DNA of 58,931 nucleotides from JAGNGI01 sp035448825. Lineage in GTDB: Bacteria; Fidelibacterota; UBA2242. The notes under the pieces were generated by a model. The model was not told the DNA's origin and searched no databases. It saw nothing but the letters and a program-made list of their open reading frames with translations. A program made the position numbers and the translations under genes. Where the stretch lies: assembly GCA_035448825.1 (NCBI GenBank), contig DAOTJS010000015.1, positions 1-58,931 of the forward strand, written 5' to 3'. Every line of letters starts with the position of its first letter. Position 1 is the stretch's first letter. This document shows, piece by piece, positions 1-8,598 of this stretch.

Positions 1-1085
1 CACAGGTCAACTTTTCTGATGTTAAGGTTGATATGGGCGCTCCAATTACGGTTCCAGAGGCGCCTTGGGAAGCCTATTATGTAGATCAGTGGGGCTTCAG
101 CGGAAAAAATCTCGGTGGATGGAACTTTGTCCCCGGAGAAATGAATGGCGATGCTGAGATCTCAGGAACTGCCGCGCCAACTGGATGGGCGGCACTGCGA
201 GGTGGCTTTGATCCGTATACCCTGAATGAAACTTATGCCCTGAAAGTATCCGGACAAATTGAATTAATAGGTGGTGGTTTCCAAGATGCGGGCAGTTTGC
301 GTTATGGACTGTTCTATAGCGACAGCGCTGGAACTACCTGGCAGGATTCGACTCTAGATTCCAACTGGGTCTGGAGAGGTACCGATCGAGCTCATTCCGG
401 TTATTTAATCACGCCTCCAAGCGGCTCTAATGTCGCAACCTGGTCGAATGGCAAAGGAACATGGGGTTCTATTACCAATGGTAAATGGTGGGATATTAGT
501 GCTTCCAGTGCTCATGTTTTGGGTAATATAGCACAATATCCGGTTGGCGGAGTTGCCGGCGCCGGAACCTATGATTTTACTATCTCGATTTCAAAAGGAA
601 CAAGCGGAAATCTGCTTGTATTTACGTTATCTAAAAAAGATGGTACCTATTACTATGCCCATAGCACGACCACTCCAGTAGCCTCTGTAACGGATAAGAT
701 TAATAGTATTGGGTTTGCTATCAACAATTCGACCACTACGGCTCTGAAGGTGTATGAAGTTAAAGTGGATAGAGGACCTCATTTCAATGGCCTTGAAGAA
801 GCAAAATTGGCTCAATTGCCTACGGTCTATGCTTTGAAGCAGAACTATCCGAACCCGTTCAACCCGACGACTAATATTCGGTTCGATTTACCGAAAGACA
901 GTGATGTCAATCTGGTCGTCTATGATTTAATGGGTCGTGAAGTTGCCAAGCTGGTCAATGGCCATATGAATGCCGGCTATTACACGATTAACTTTAATGC
1001 GGCGAATCTGCCATCCGGAGTTTATATCTATAGACTCAAGGCTGGTGATTTTGTCAGTACCAAGAAACTCATGCTTCTGAAATGA
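1..1085 (+). CDS. C-terminal part of a secreted protein with sorting domain (5' truncated)
   Basis: The reading frame is open through the first base of the window (in-frame codons begin at position 3), so the N-terminus and any signal peptide lie outside; the internal ATG at 33 need not be the start. About 270 residues rich in Gly, Trp, Tyr and Thr look like a beta-sandwich module (for example WGFSGKNLGGWNF near the beginning and LKVYEVKVD near the end), which I do not recognise as a named family. The phrase VKVDMG just upstream of position 33 resembles VKVDRG further down, hinting at a repeated module. The last ~75 residues are a sorting-type domain starting QNYPNPFNPTT and ending KKLMLLK, typical of type IX-like secreted proteins. 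Given the neighbours it is probably an extracellular polysaccharide-active or polysaccharide-binding protein, but this is inference. Confidence 0.75.
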   Translation, partial: QVNFSDVKVDMGAPITVPEAPWEAYYVDQWGFSGKNLGGWNFVPGEMNGDAEISGTAAPTGWAALRGGFDPYTLNETYALKVSGQIELIGGGFQDAGSLRYGLFYSDSAGTTWQDSTLDSNWVWRGTDRAHSGYLITPPSGSNVATWSNGKGTWGSITNGKWWDISASSAHVLGNIAQYPVGGVAGAGTYDFTISISKGTSGNLLVFTLSKKDGTYYYAHSTTTPVASVTDKINSIGFAINNSTTTALKVYEVKVDRGPHFNGLEEAKLAQLPTVYALKQNYPNPFNPTTNIRFDLPKDSDVNLVVYDLMGREVAKLVNGHMNAGYYTINFNAANLPSGVYIYRLKAGDFVSTKKLMLLK

Positions 1086-1115
1086 GCTAGTAGTTCTTTG
1101 GTTTTTTGAATGTGG

Positions 1116-1155
1116 AATCAGCCTGCCCGTTCCAGCGGGCAGGCTGATTTTGTTA
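1116..1155 (+). terminator. Rho-independent terminator
   Basis: A perfect 14-bp inverted repeat (1116-1129 and 1136-1149, left arm AATCAGCCTGCCCG) encloses a 6-nt loop and is followed by TTGTT. It lies 30 bp after the stop of the preceding secreted-protein gene and before the GH2 gene, so it separates the two transcription units. Confidence 0.85.
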
Positions 1156-1202
1156 ATAGACTTTTTGATTGATCCTGACAAATCGCAGATATTCTATTGA
1201 TA

Positions 1203-3965
1203 ATGATAAGTAACGATAAATCTTTAGTTAAAGCCGTTATTTTAAATGTAATAATAGGCATAATTATACTGAGTGGGGCTTTAACTTTAGCCCAAAATCT
1301 AAGGGCCGAAAATGATATTCAGCTCCGCCAACGCATTTCTCTCAATGACGATTGGAAATTCTATAAGTACGAATCTTTAAAAGATGCCGACGACCTGATC
1401 TATGATATACGTCCAGAAATCAGCGATTATAACGATATCCGACCAGCAGATGCCCAACCAACCCCGGCCGAAGAATTAAAAGCAACCCAAATGGTGCTGA
1501 AACCCTGGGTTTTACCGACTGGCAATGATTTCATTAGGGATTCCACGAAACATCACTATCGCCCCGAGGGCAATCCTGGCAATGAATTCCCTTTTGTGCA
1601 GAAAGATTACGATGATAGCCAATGGAAAAGTGTGAACCTACCCCACGACTGGGCGATTAAGGGCCCATTTTTTGAAGGACTAAATCCCGAAGTCGGCGGA
1701 GGGATGGGACGACTTCCCAGCTCCGGCGTAGCCTGGTATCGGAAAAAATTGAACATTCCGGCTACCGACGCCGGCAAGTCCATATTTCTCGATATAGACG
1801 GCGCAATGTCCTACGCTATGGTTTGGTTGAATGGTTATCTGGTCGGCGGTTGGCCTTACGGTTATTCTTCCTGGCGTCTCGACCTTACGCCTTATATCAT
1901 TCCGGGTGCTGAGAATCAGCTGGCGATTCGTCTGGATAATCCCAATAACTCCTCACGCTGGTACCCGGGCGGCGGTATTTACCGCAATGTCTGGTTGGTC
2001 AAAACTAATCCGGTTCACATTGCACAGTGGGGAACTTACCTTACAGCCGAAGATATTTCGGCGGCCTCCGCGACGCTCAACCTGGAAATTACAGTAGATA
2101 ACGATTCCCGGAACGATGCCAATGTAAAGGCGATTACCGAAGTTTTTGTTTTAAATGAGAAGGGCAATAAAACCGGTGAGGCTGTCGCTACCTTCCAACC
2201 GCTGGAAATTTTAATTACCGCCAGTGCTCGAACCAGTGGAAAAAGTTCAGTTATTATTAAAGACCCAAAATTATGGGGACCGCCACCTACTCAAACACCT
2301 AATCTTTACGTGGCGGTTACTACTCTGTGGCAGGACGACAAACCGATTGATCGCTACGAAACGCGTTTCGGTATTCGTTCTTTGCGTTTCGTGCCGGATT
2401 CCGGGATATATGTCAATAGCGAGCTCATCAAAATTAAGGGAGTCAATCAGCACCATGACCTCGGTGCTTTGGGAGCGGCTTTCAATCGCCGCGCTGCTGA
2501 GCGCCAGCTCGAGATTTTGAAGGAAATGGGTTGCAATGCGATTCGGTGTGCGCACAATCCACCGGCGCCGGAACTATTGGAATTGACTGACCGAATGGGC
2601 TTTCTGGTAATGGACGAAGCCTTCGACGTTTGGGAGCGCAAAAAGACGCCGCTGGATTTTCATCTTATTTTTCCGGAATGGTATGAGCCGGATTTGCGCG
2701 CACTTGTACGACGTGATCGCAATTGTCCGTCAGTGATAATGTGGAGTATCGGCAATGAAGTCGGTGAGCAATATACCGATGAAGCGGGTGCCGCGCTGGC
2801 AAAACAATTAGGCGATATTGTCAGGGAAGAAGATCCTACTCGACCGGTGACCAGCGCGATGAACTGGGCGAAACCGGATATGCCGTTTCCGGCGGTGCTT
2901 GACCTCATTAGTCTGAATTATCAAGGCGAAGGAATTCGTCAGGATCCGGAATTTGAAGGTAGCGACCGCATTCGCACCGCACCTCAATATGACGCCTTCC
3001 ACGAGAAATTTCCGGATAAAGTCATTCTCAGTAGCGAAACGGCCTCGACTCTCAGCAGTCGTGGTATTTACCTTTTTCCGGTTACCGAAAAGAATAGCGA
3101 CATCGTCCGGGACGGCAGAGGCGGCGACTCGAAAATTCAGCAGGTAACTGCCTATGAACTGCATGCCGTGGACTTTGGCGCTTCCCCGGATAAAGTATTC
3201 GCTTCGCTGGCTCGGCATCCCTTCGTAGCGGGCGAATTTGTCTGGACCGGCTGGGATTATCTCGGCGAACCTACGCCCTATTATGGCGCACGCAGTTCTT
3301 ATTCAGGAATTATTGATCTGGCCGGATTCAAAAAAGACCGCTTCTATCTCTATCAATCGCAGTGGCGTCCCGATCTACCGATGGTGCATATCCTGCCGCA
3401 CTGGAACTGGCCGGAACGAATCGGTCAGGTGACTCCGGTGCATGTTTTTACTTCCGGCGATGAGGCGGAATTATTTCTGAATGGCAAATCCCTGGGCCGA
3501 AAGCCAAAAGGCCCGTTCGAGTACCGCCTCCGCTGGGATGATGTGAAATATGAACCGGGCGAGCTCAAAGTTGTTGCCTATAAAAACGGCCAGAAATGGG
3601 CTGAGAATGTTGTCCGAACAACCGGCAAACCGACCCGACTCGAGGCATTAGCCGATCGCAGTGAAATTCAATCTGACGGGAGCGATTTGTGCTTTATTAC
3701 CGTGCGGGTAGCTGATCGAAACGGACTTACTGTTCCGCAGGGGACTAATTTAATTACCTTTAAAGTTGAAGGTTGCGGCGAGATTGTCGCCACCGATAAC
3801 GGCGATCCGACCGATTTTACACCTTTCCCGAAGTCGGAAAGAAAAGCTTTCAGCGGTTTGGCTCTGGTGATTGTGCGCTCGAAACCAGGCCAATCCGGTA
3901 CCATAAAGGTCACGGCTGAGTCGCCGGGACTGAAAAAAGCTAGGGCATTTATCACGAGTAAATGA
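1203..3965 (+). CDS. GH2 family beta-galactosidase-like glycoside hydrolase
   Basis: Glycoside hydrolase family 2 enzyme, probably a periplasmic or secreted exo-beta-glycosidase (beta-galactosidase type) removing sugar caps or side chains from hemicellulose oligomers. Visible parts: a signal-anchor-like hydrophobic stretch in the first ~30 residues; sugar-binding domain with GGGIYRNVWL; immunoglobulin-like domain; TIM barrel with VNQHHDLGALG, CAHNPPAPELLE and MDEAFDVWE. Numbering from the TTG at 1197, the acid/base is Glu521 in WSIGNEVGE and the nucleophile is Glu614 in LSSETAS; subtract two for the ATG start. The C-terminus carries a DUF4982-like module and a GH2_C5-type bacterial-Ig domain, giving the ~920-residue length usual for this subgroup. 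I prefer the ATG at 1203 over the TTG at 1197; neither has a clear ribosome binding site. No sorting domain is present, unlike the next two genes. Exact substrate is not fixed by sequence. Confidence 0.9.
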   Translation: MISNDKSLVKAVILNVIIGIIILSGALTLAQNLRAENDIQLRQRISLNDDWKFYKYESLKDADDLIYDIRPEISDYNDIRPADAQPTPAEELKATQMVLKPWVLPTGNDFIRDSTKHHYRPEGNPGNEFPFVQKDYDDSQWKSVNLPHDWAIKGPFFEGLNPEVGGGMGRLPSSGVAWYRKKLNIPATDAGKSIFLDIDGAMSYAMVWLNGYLVGGWPYGYSSWRLDLTPYIIPGAENQLAIRLDNPNNSSRWYPGGGIYRNVWLVKTNPVHIAQWGTYLTAEDISAASATLNLEITVDNDSRNDANVKAITEVFVLNEKGNKTGEAVATFQPLEILITASARTSGKSSVIIKDPKLWGPPPTQTPNLYVAVTTLWQDDKPIDRYETRFGIRSLRFVPDSGIYVNSELIKIKGVNQHHDLGALGAAFNRRAAERQLEILKEMGCNAIRCAHNPPAPELLELTDRMGFLVMDEAFDVWERKKTPLDFHLIFPEWYEPDLRALVRRDRNCPSVIMWSIGNEVGEQYTDEAGAALAKQLGDIVREEDPTRPVTSAMNWAKPDMPFPAVLDLISLNYQGEGIRQDPEFEGSDRIRTAPQYDAFHEKFPDKVILSSETASTLSSRGIYLFPVTEKNSDIVRDGRGGDSKIQQVTAYELHAVDFGASPDKVFASLARHPFVAGEFVWTGWDYLGEPTPYYGARSSYSGIIDLAGFKKDRFYLYQSQWRPDLPMVHILPHWNWPERIGQVTPVHVFTSGDEAELFLNGKSLGRKPKGPFEYRLRWDDVKYEPGELKVVAYKNGQKWAENVVRTTGKPTRLEALADRSEIQSDGSDLCFITVRVADRNGLTVPQGTNLITFKVEGCGEIVATDNGDPTDFTPFPKSERKAFSGLALVIVRSKPGQSGTIKVTAESPGLKKARAFITSK

Positions 3966-4004
3966 TTAGATCATCAAAAAACAAAATTAATGGAGAGAAC
4001 TTCG

Positions 4005-6272
4005 ATGCGATTTTTCCTTAAAATATTAATTTGTATAATTCCAATAAACTTCCTTTTTGGACAATCACCGTCATTTCAGACTTATATCAATCCGGTAATT
4101 CCCGGCGATCATCCGGATGCCACATTGACCCGTATCGGCAATGATTTTTATACCACTGGTTCGTCATTTAACGTAACTCCGGTTATCTACCACTCTACCG
4201 ATCTGGTGCATTGGGAAGCCATTGCCCAGCCGGTGAGCGCCGCCTGGTCGAATTATGGCGATCAGGCCGGTGGCGGTTGTTGGGGCGGTCAGATGGTTTA
4301 TTATAATGGCGAATACTGGCATTTCTTTTCACGAGCCAACACGATGTATTATGTAAAAGCGACCGCGCCGGAAGGCCCCTGGAGTATGCCGGTCAAAATC
4401 AATAATCCATCCACTCTGCCGTATGGTTTGGGATACGATAATTCCATTTTTATTGACGATGATAATAAATGGTATTTAGTAGTGAAAAATGGACAGCCCA
4501 ATAACGGCATTGTCGAACTTGGCGATGACGGACAACCGACCGGCGTCGTCTATAATCTCAACTGGCTAAATCCCGCTCCGGACTATCCTTATAGTTGGGC
4601 GGAAGGTCCGGTGATGTGGAAATATAACGGCTACTATTACTATTCGTTCGCCCGCGACCTTGGCGGAGGGCAAAAAGTTATGCGCAGTCGCACCCTGACA
4701 GCCGATCAGTCCGCCTGGGAAATGTTGGGCGATTTTTTCAATGAAAATGATCCCCAAAAAAGTTCCTCGCTTTTCACCAGTCCCAATCATGCTTCAGCGG
4801 CGATTATGCTCGATGACAGTACTTCGTGGGTTATCCATCCACTTTATGCTAAGGGAGAATGGAAAGGACAGGGGCGGCAGGGATTGTTAAACCAGGTTCG
4901 ATATGATGTGAACGGTAAACCAGTGGCTGATTATCCGGTTAATAAGTCGTTCACGGCGCCGAACTTGCCGAGTAGCGGTATCCCCTGGATGGTTCCCCAC
5001 TCGGATTTCTTTACTTCGTCTGCCCTGCATCCGGAATGGTCATTTTTAGGATATACACCTTCCAGTAAATATTCGCTCACCGATCGTCCCGGCTGGTTGC
5101 GTTTATCACCCAAAAATAGTACGCAAGCTAATACGGTTATCAAAAATGACGGGGAACATAATTATTCGCTTATCACTCGACTGGATTTTAATGCTCAATC
5201 AACTTCCGATCAGGCCGGCCTGTGGATTATGAGAGGCGACCAGACCATGGAAGTCAAACTGGTCAGCACGTTTTCGACCGAAGGCAAAAAATTAATTACC
5301 TTTGGTTTCAAATCTACCAAATACGAGACTGAAAACACCATCGGAGATACTCTCTGGTTAAAATTGATTCGTAAAAATCATAAAATCAGCGGGTATTTTA
5401 GCAGTAACGGATTCGATTGGAGCGAAATAGGCTCCGCAATAGATGTTGCCGAAATAGATTCCTACTCCGATTTCTCGACCTTTACCGGAACACGCCAGGG
5501 CTTGTACGTGAAAGGAACGAGCGATGCCTGGTTCGATTTCTATATCTATCGCGATGCCTATACGCCGATAATGGCTGAATGCCCGGCGAATCAATTCGGT
5601 ACCGCTGTAGTAGTGACTAAACTCCCACCGAATTTACTGGGCAAAATCCACAACGATGATTGGGCATTATACGCCGGGGTCGAGTTCGGTAATGCGGAAT
5701 ATGCGAAAAGTTGTGATTCGCTAAAAATAACTGCTTCCTGCCTTACCGCCGGAAGTGCGGTGGAAGTTTATATTGATTCGATAGATGCAAACACTAAAAT
5801 TGCGATTTGCGCCATTGATACTACCGGCTCATGGACAAATTTTCGGACTTTTGCCACGAATTTGTCGAAACCTGTTTCCGGAAATCACGACGTATATTTG
5901 AAATTCGTTGGACCTGGGAACGGGGAATTATTCCGACTCGAATCGTTACAATTTATCACCAATTCCAAGCCTACCGCGATCAATATTCGCCAGGGAAATA
6001 ATCGGCCGCAAAGGTTTTATCTTGAACAGAATTATCCTAATCCGTTCAATCCGGTAACTCGAATAAAATATTCGATGCCGGTAACCGGTTACCTAAGCAT
6101 CAAAGTTTATGATTTGATAGGGCGGGAGGTAGCTACGGTATTCGATGGTGTCCAGCAGGCGGGAAATTATACCGCCGTTTTTGATGGGAGTAATCTTACC
6201 AGCGGTATTTACTTTTATCGAATGGAGACTAATGGTTTTGTGGAAACAAAGAAGCTGGTGTTTTTGAAGTAG
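4005..6272 (+). CDS. GH43 beta-xylosidase/arabinofuranosidase with CBM6 and sorting domain
   Basis: Secreted family 43 glycosidase acting on xylose or arabinose linkages of arabinoxylan. The start at 4005 is chosen because GGAGAG at 3992-3997 sits 7 nt upstream; the ATG at 3990 overlaps that site. Order of parts: signal peptide (to about residue 20, ending FLFGQ); five-bladed GH43 domain with presumed base Asp38 (DHPDAT), Asp145 (GYDNSIF) and acid Glu200 (WAEGPVM); a concanavalin-like GH43 C-terminal domain (~320-520); a CBM6-like module (~525-645); and a C-terminal sorting domain starting QNYPNPFNPVT. The 3' end of the gene, together with the segment after it, is duplicated at the end of the GH10 gene (see direct repeat). 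It follows the GH2 gene by 39 bp and is probably co-transcribed. Beta-xylosidase versus arabinofuranosidase cannot be decided here. Confidence 0.9.
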   Translation: MRFFLKILICIIPINFLFGQSPSFQTYINPVIPGDHPDATLTRIGNDFYTTGSSFNVTPVIYHSTDLVHWEAIAQPVSAAWSNYGDQAGGGCWGGQMVYYNGEYWHFFSRANTMYYVKATAPEGPWSMPVKINNPSTLPYGLGYDNSIFIDDDNKWYLVVKNGQPNNGIVELGDDGQPTGVVYNLNWLNPAPDYPYSWAEGPVMWKYNGYYYYSFARDLGGGQKVMRSRTLTADQSAWEMLGDFFNENDPQKSSSLFTSPNHASAAIMLDDSTSWVIHPLYAKGEWKGQGRQGLLNQVRYDVNGKPVADYPVNKSFTAPNLPSSGIPWMVPHSDFFTSSALHPEWSFLGYTPSSKYSLTDRPGWLRLSPKNSTQANTVIKNDGEHNYSLITRLDFNAQSTSDQAGLWIMRGDQTMEVKLVSTFSTEGKKLITFGFKSTKYETENTIGDTLWLKLIRKNHKISGYFSSNGFDWSEIGSAIDVAEIDSYSDFSTFTGTRQGLYVKGTSDAWFDFYIYRDAYTPIMAECPANQFGTAVVVTKLPPNLLGKIHNDDWALYAGVEFGNAEYAKSCDSLKITASCLTAGSAVEVYIDSIDANTKIAICAIDTTGSWTNFRTFATNLSKPVSGNHDVYLKFVGPGNGELFRLESLQFITNSKPTAINIRQGNNRPQRFYLEQNYPNPFNPVTRIKYSMPVTGYLSIKVYDLIGREVATVFDGVQQAGNYTAVFDGSNLTSGIYFYRMETNGFVETKKLVFLK

Positions 6273-6433
6273 GATTAAGAAGTTAGATTTAAGCCGAATG
6301 ATCCAAAGCCTGCGATCTAAGATATTCATTTTTCTACTCGCTATTTCCGTTACTGCTATTAGTGAAGTAAGACTACCCAAACTCATACGTGACGGTACGG
6401 TTTTGCAAAGCGCTGTCGAATTGAAAGTCTGGG
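6031..6433 (+). repeat. Direct repeat copy 1 (sorting domain 3' end plus acetylesterase fragment)
   Basis: About 403 bp closely matching 8141-8543. The first ~240 bp encode the C-terminal sorting domain of the GH43 enzyme, with scattered, mostly third-position, differences from copy 2. The following ~145 bp (from about 6289) encode the start of a sialate O-acetylesterase-like protein and are almost identical between the copies, with only a few differences. This indicates a recent duplication or gene conversion carrying both pieces. Confidence 0.85.
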
Positions 6434-6651
6434 ACTGGGCGGCGCCGGGCGAGCCAGTAACGGTTCACTTTAGGGATTCGACTTTTCGAGTTACTAACGA
6501 TAGTGACGACGAAGGGTACATTATACTACCGCTATCGGATGACGGCGGTCCTTATAAGACACTGATTAGAGCCGGTAAAATTCCGGTAGTTAACAATAGG
6601 ATCACAATTGCGCTGGAAGCATCAGGTATAGCAACTTTTGCGTCGGATTAA
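6298..6651 (+). pseudogene. Chimeric remnant: sialate O-acetylesterase N-terminus fused to GH30 tail
   Basis: A 117-codon frame made of two unrelated pieces. Residues 1-90 have a signal peptide (KIFIFLLAISVTAISEV) and the N-terminal beta-domain of sialate O-acetylesterase/DUF303 proteins (VRLPKLIRDGTVLQ, VWDWAAPGEPVTV, GGPYKTLIRAG). The last ~27 residues (AGKIPVVNNRITIALE through ATFASD) match the end of the broken GH30 gene at 10468-10548. The esterase catalytic Ser-His-containing domain is absent. There is no good ribosome binding site before 6298. It looks like a fossil formed by deletion between two genes rather than a working protein. It lies between the GH43 and GH10 genes. Confidence 0.75.
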
Positions 6652-6673
6652 TAATCTAGAAAGGAATTTTCAA

Positions 6674-8383
6674 ATGAAATCATTTTATTCGAATCATAAC
6701 GAAATAAGATCAAAAATTTTATTACTTATCATGGTTCTCTCTTCTTGGATAGTTAATACTCAAGCTATCCCAATCCAAACGAATGTACCGGCTTTGAAAG
6801 ACGTTTATGCTGACGATTTTTACATCGGTTGTCTGCTTTCGTATAAGCATATAGGTTTTGCGGATGATCCTTACGTACGGGGGCAATCGGCTGTTGTTGA
6901 TACTAATGGCGGATACCTGATAAAATTCCATATGAATAGTATGTCTCCCGGTAATAATATGAAGCCTCAATATACACTTGATTTGGCCAGTAGTGCGAGA
7001 GCTTATAATAACGCTTCAGAGGAAGATAAAGACTCAATAGATATTCATCCGATAGTAAAGTTTAATGGGGATATGATTGCCCAACTTACTTGGGCAAAAC
7101 GTCAGGGATTTACTTTTCGCGGGCATACTTTGGTCTGGCATAATCAGGTATCTAAAGAGTTGTTTTATTCTGGCTATACAACCAGTGGCGCGCGTCTAAC
7201 AAAAGAGAAAATGACCGAGCGCATGGACAATTATATTAAAGAAGTAATTAGAATAATTCACGAGGGATGGCCTGGATTGCTTTCGGCTATGGATGTGGTA
7301 AATGAAGCCGTCAAAGATGATGGCACTGATCGAACTGAGAGCGAATGGTACATTACCTTTGGTGACAACAGTTATATAATGAAGGCTTTTGAGTTCACCT
7401 GCAAGTGGACGGAATATTATGGCGAAACTCAGATGAAGCTTTATTATAATGATTATAACACTCATATTCCGGCAAAAGCCGATGGCATCGTGCGGATTTG
7501 TACTCCGATTTACGAAGCTGGATATCTGGACGGGATCGGTATGCAAGATCACGACCAATATAATTCACCTACAGCAGAACAGTGGATTAACTCTTATGAA
7601 AAATTTTATCCGATCTGTACTGAAATGTCGGTTACTGAATTGGATGTTGCACCCAGCACAGATACTGCTACGCGCTGGACAACGCAGGCTAATCAATATG
7701 CGGCTTTATTCAAATGCTTTGTCGAACGTAGTTATTTTTCTGGACGTGGTAAACTTATAAGCGTCTCTAAAGATGGCTTGAATGACAAGTTGGCTTTTAA
7801 GACCGATGCATCACTCTGGAATGCTGACAATCAGTGTAAGCCAGCGTTTTACGCCGTCGTGAAAGTCGGCATAAATTATAATGCGCTTGATTCCCTAATC
7901 TCATTAGCGGATACCTTAGATGAAAACCAATACACAACTGAATCCTGGTGTGATCTCCAAATGGCATTAACCAAGGCGCAAACCGCTTTGAGTAAAAATT
8001 ATTCCTATACCATTTCGGCCGGGGATAGTTTAGAAACTGCTAAAAATAATCTTGATTTAGCGCTTAAAAATTTGGTGATTAATTCGAATAATGTTAACGA
8101 AAATGAAAATACGATTCCCAAACAATTCGTTCTCGGTCAGAATTATCCTAATCCGTTCAATCCGGTGACTCGAATAAAGTATTCGGTGCCGAAAACCGGT
8201 TATATAACCATCAAGGTTTATGATTTGATGGGGCGAGAGGTGGCTACGGTATTCGAGGGCATTCAGCAGGCGGGAAATTTTACCGCCGTTTTGGATGGGA
8301 ACAACCTGACCAGCGGCGTTTACTTTTATCGAATGGAGACTAATGGTTTTGTGGAAACAAAGAAGCTGGTGCTTATGAAATAG
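6674..8383 (+). CDS. GH10 endo-1,4-beta-xylanase with FIVAR and sorting domain
   Basis: Family 10 endoxylanase cutting the beta-1,4-xylan backbone outside the cell. Start 6674 is supported by AAAGGA 9 nt upstream; a TTG at 6638 would overlap the preceding remnant. Signal peptide covers roughly residues 12-32 (ILLLIMVLSSWIVNTQA). The barrel shows HTLVWHNQ, acid/base Glu211 (DVVNEAV) and nucleophile Glu322 (VTELDV). After the barrel, about residues 395-465, is a helical FIVAR-like module, followed by a sorting domain beginning QNYPNPFNPVT. The substrate-binding barrel has a longer insertion than usual between the first strand and HTLVWH (around YVRGQSAVVDTNGGYL). It sits in the GH2-GH43-GH10-GH30-CE15 cluster, consistent with xylan depolymerisation. 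Its 3' end shares the direct repeat with the GH43 gene. Confidence 0.93.
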   Translation: MKSFYSNHNEIRSKILLLIMVLSSWIVNTQAIPIQTNVPALKDVYADDFYIGCLLSYKHIGFADDPYVRGQSAVVDTNGGYLIKFHMNSMSPGNNMKPQYTLDLASSARAYNNASEEDKDSIDIHPIVKFNGDMIAQLTWAKRQGFTFRGHTLVWHNQVSKELFYSGYTTSGARLTKEKMTERMDNYIKEVIRIIHEGWPGLLSAMDVVNEAVKDDGTDRTESEWYITFGDNSYIMKAFEFTCKWTEYYGETQMKLYYNDYNTHIPAKADGIVRICTPIYEAGYLDGIGMQDHDQYNSPTAEQWINSYEKFYPICTEMSVTELDVAPSTDTATRWTTQANQYAALFKCFVERSYFSGRGKLISVSKDGLNDKLAFKTDASLWNADNQCKPAFYAVVKVGINYNALDSLISLADTLDENQYTTESWCDLQMALTKAQTALSKNYSYTISAGDSLETAKNNLDLALKNLVINSNNVNENENTIPKQFVLGQNYPNPFNPVTRIKYSVPKTGYITIKVYDLMGREVATVFEGIQQAGNFTAVLDGNNLTSGVYFYRMETNGFVETKKLVLMK

Positions 8384-8543
8384 GATTGAGATGTTAGATT
8401 TAAGCCGAATGATCCAAAGCCTGCGATCTAAGATATTCATTTTTCTACTCGCTATTTCCGTTACTGCTATTAGTGAAGTAAGACTGTCCAAACTCATCCG
8501 TGACGGTACGGTTTTGCAACGCGATGTCGAATTGAAAGTCTGG
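8141..8543 (+). repeat. Direct repeat copy 2
   Basis: Second copy of the ~403-bp repeat at 6031-6433, covering the 3' end of the GH10 gene and the start of the second acetylesterase fragment. The copy diverges from copy 1 abruptly after the sequence encoding ELKVWG. Confidence 0.85.
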
Positions 8544-8579
8544 GGCAGGGGCTCACCTTTTCGCACGGATGAGTTTTAG
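8391..8579 (+). pseudogene. Sialate O-acetylesterase N-terminal fragment (second copy)
   Basis: The frame encodes the same signal peptide and first ~45 residues as the remnant at 6298 (MIQSLRSKIFIFLL, IRDGTVLQRDVELKVWG) and then ends at a stop in unrelated sequence (RGSPFRTDEF). Here the family-typical QRD is kept, while copy 1 reads QSA, so this copy is closer to the ancestral sequence. The homologous ATG is at 8409. Far too short for the ~470-650-residue family, therefore a non-functional fragment. Confidence 0.75.
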
Positions 8580-8598
8580 TAATTTAATTGGAATTTAA

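Noticed and set aside
2808..3218. 136-codon minus-strand frame
   Set aside because: Antisense to the conserved GH2 catalytic barrel; no independent support.
8057..8566. Long open frame on the minus strand
   Set aside because: It lies opposite the GH10 sorting domain and the fossil fragment, has no family features and mirrors the codon structure of the plus strand; the same shadow occurs at 6093-6386.
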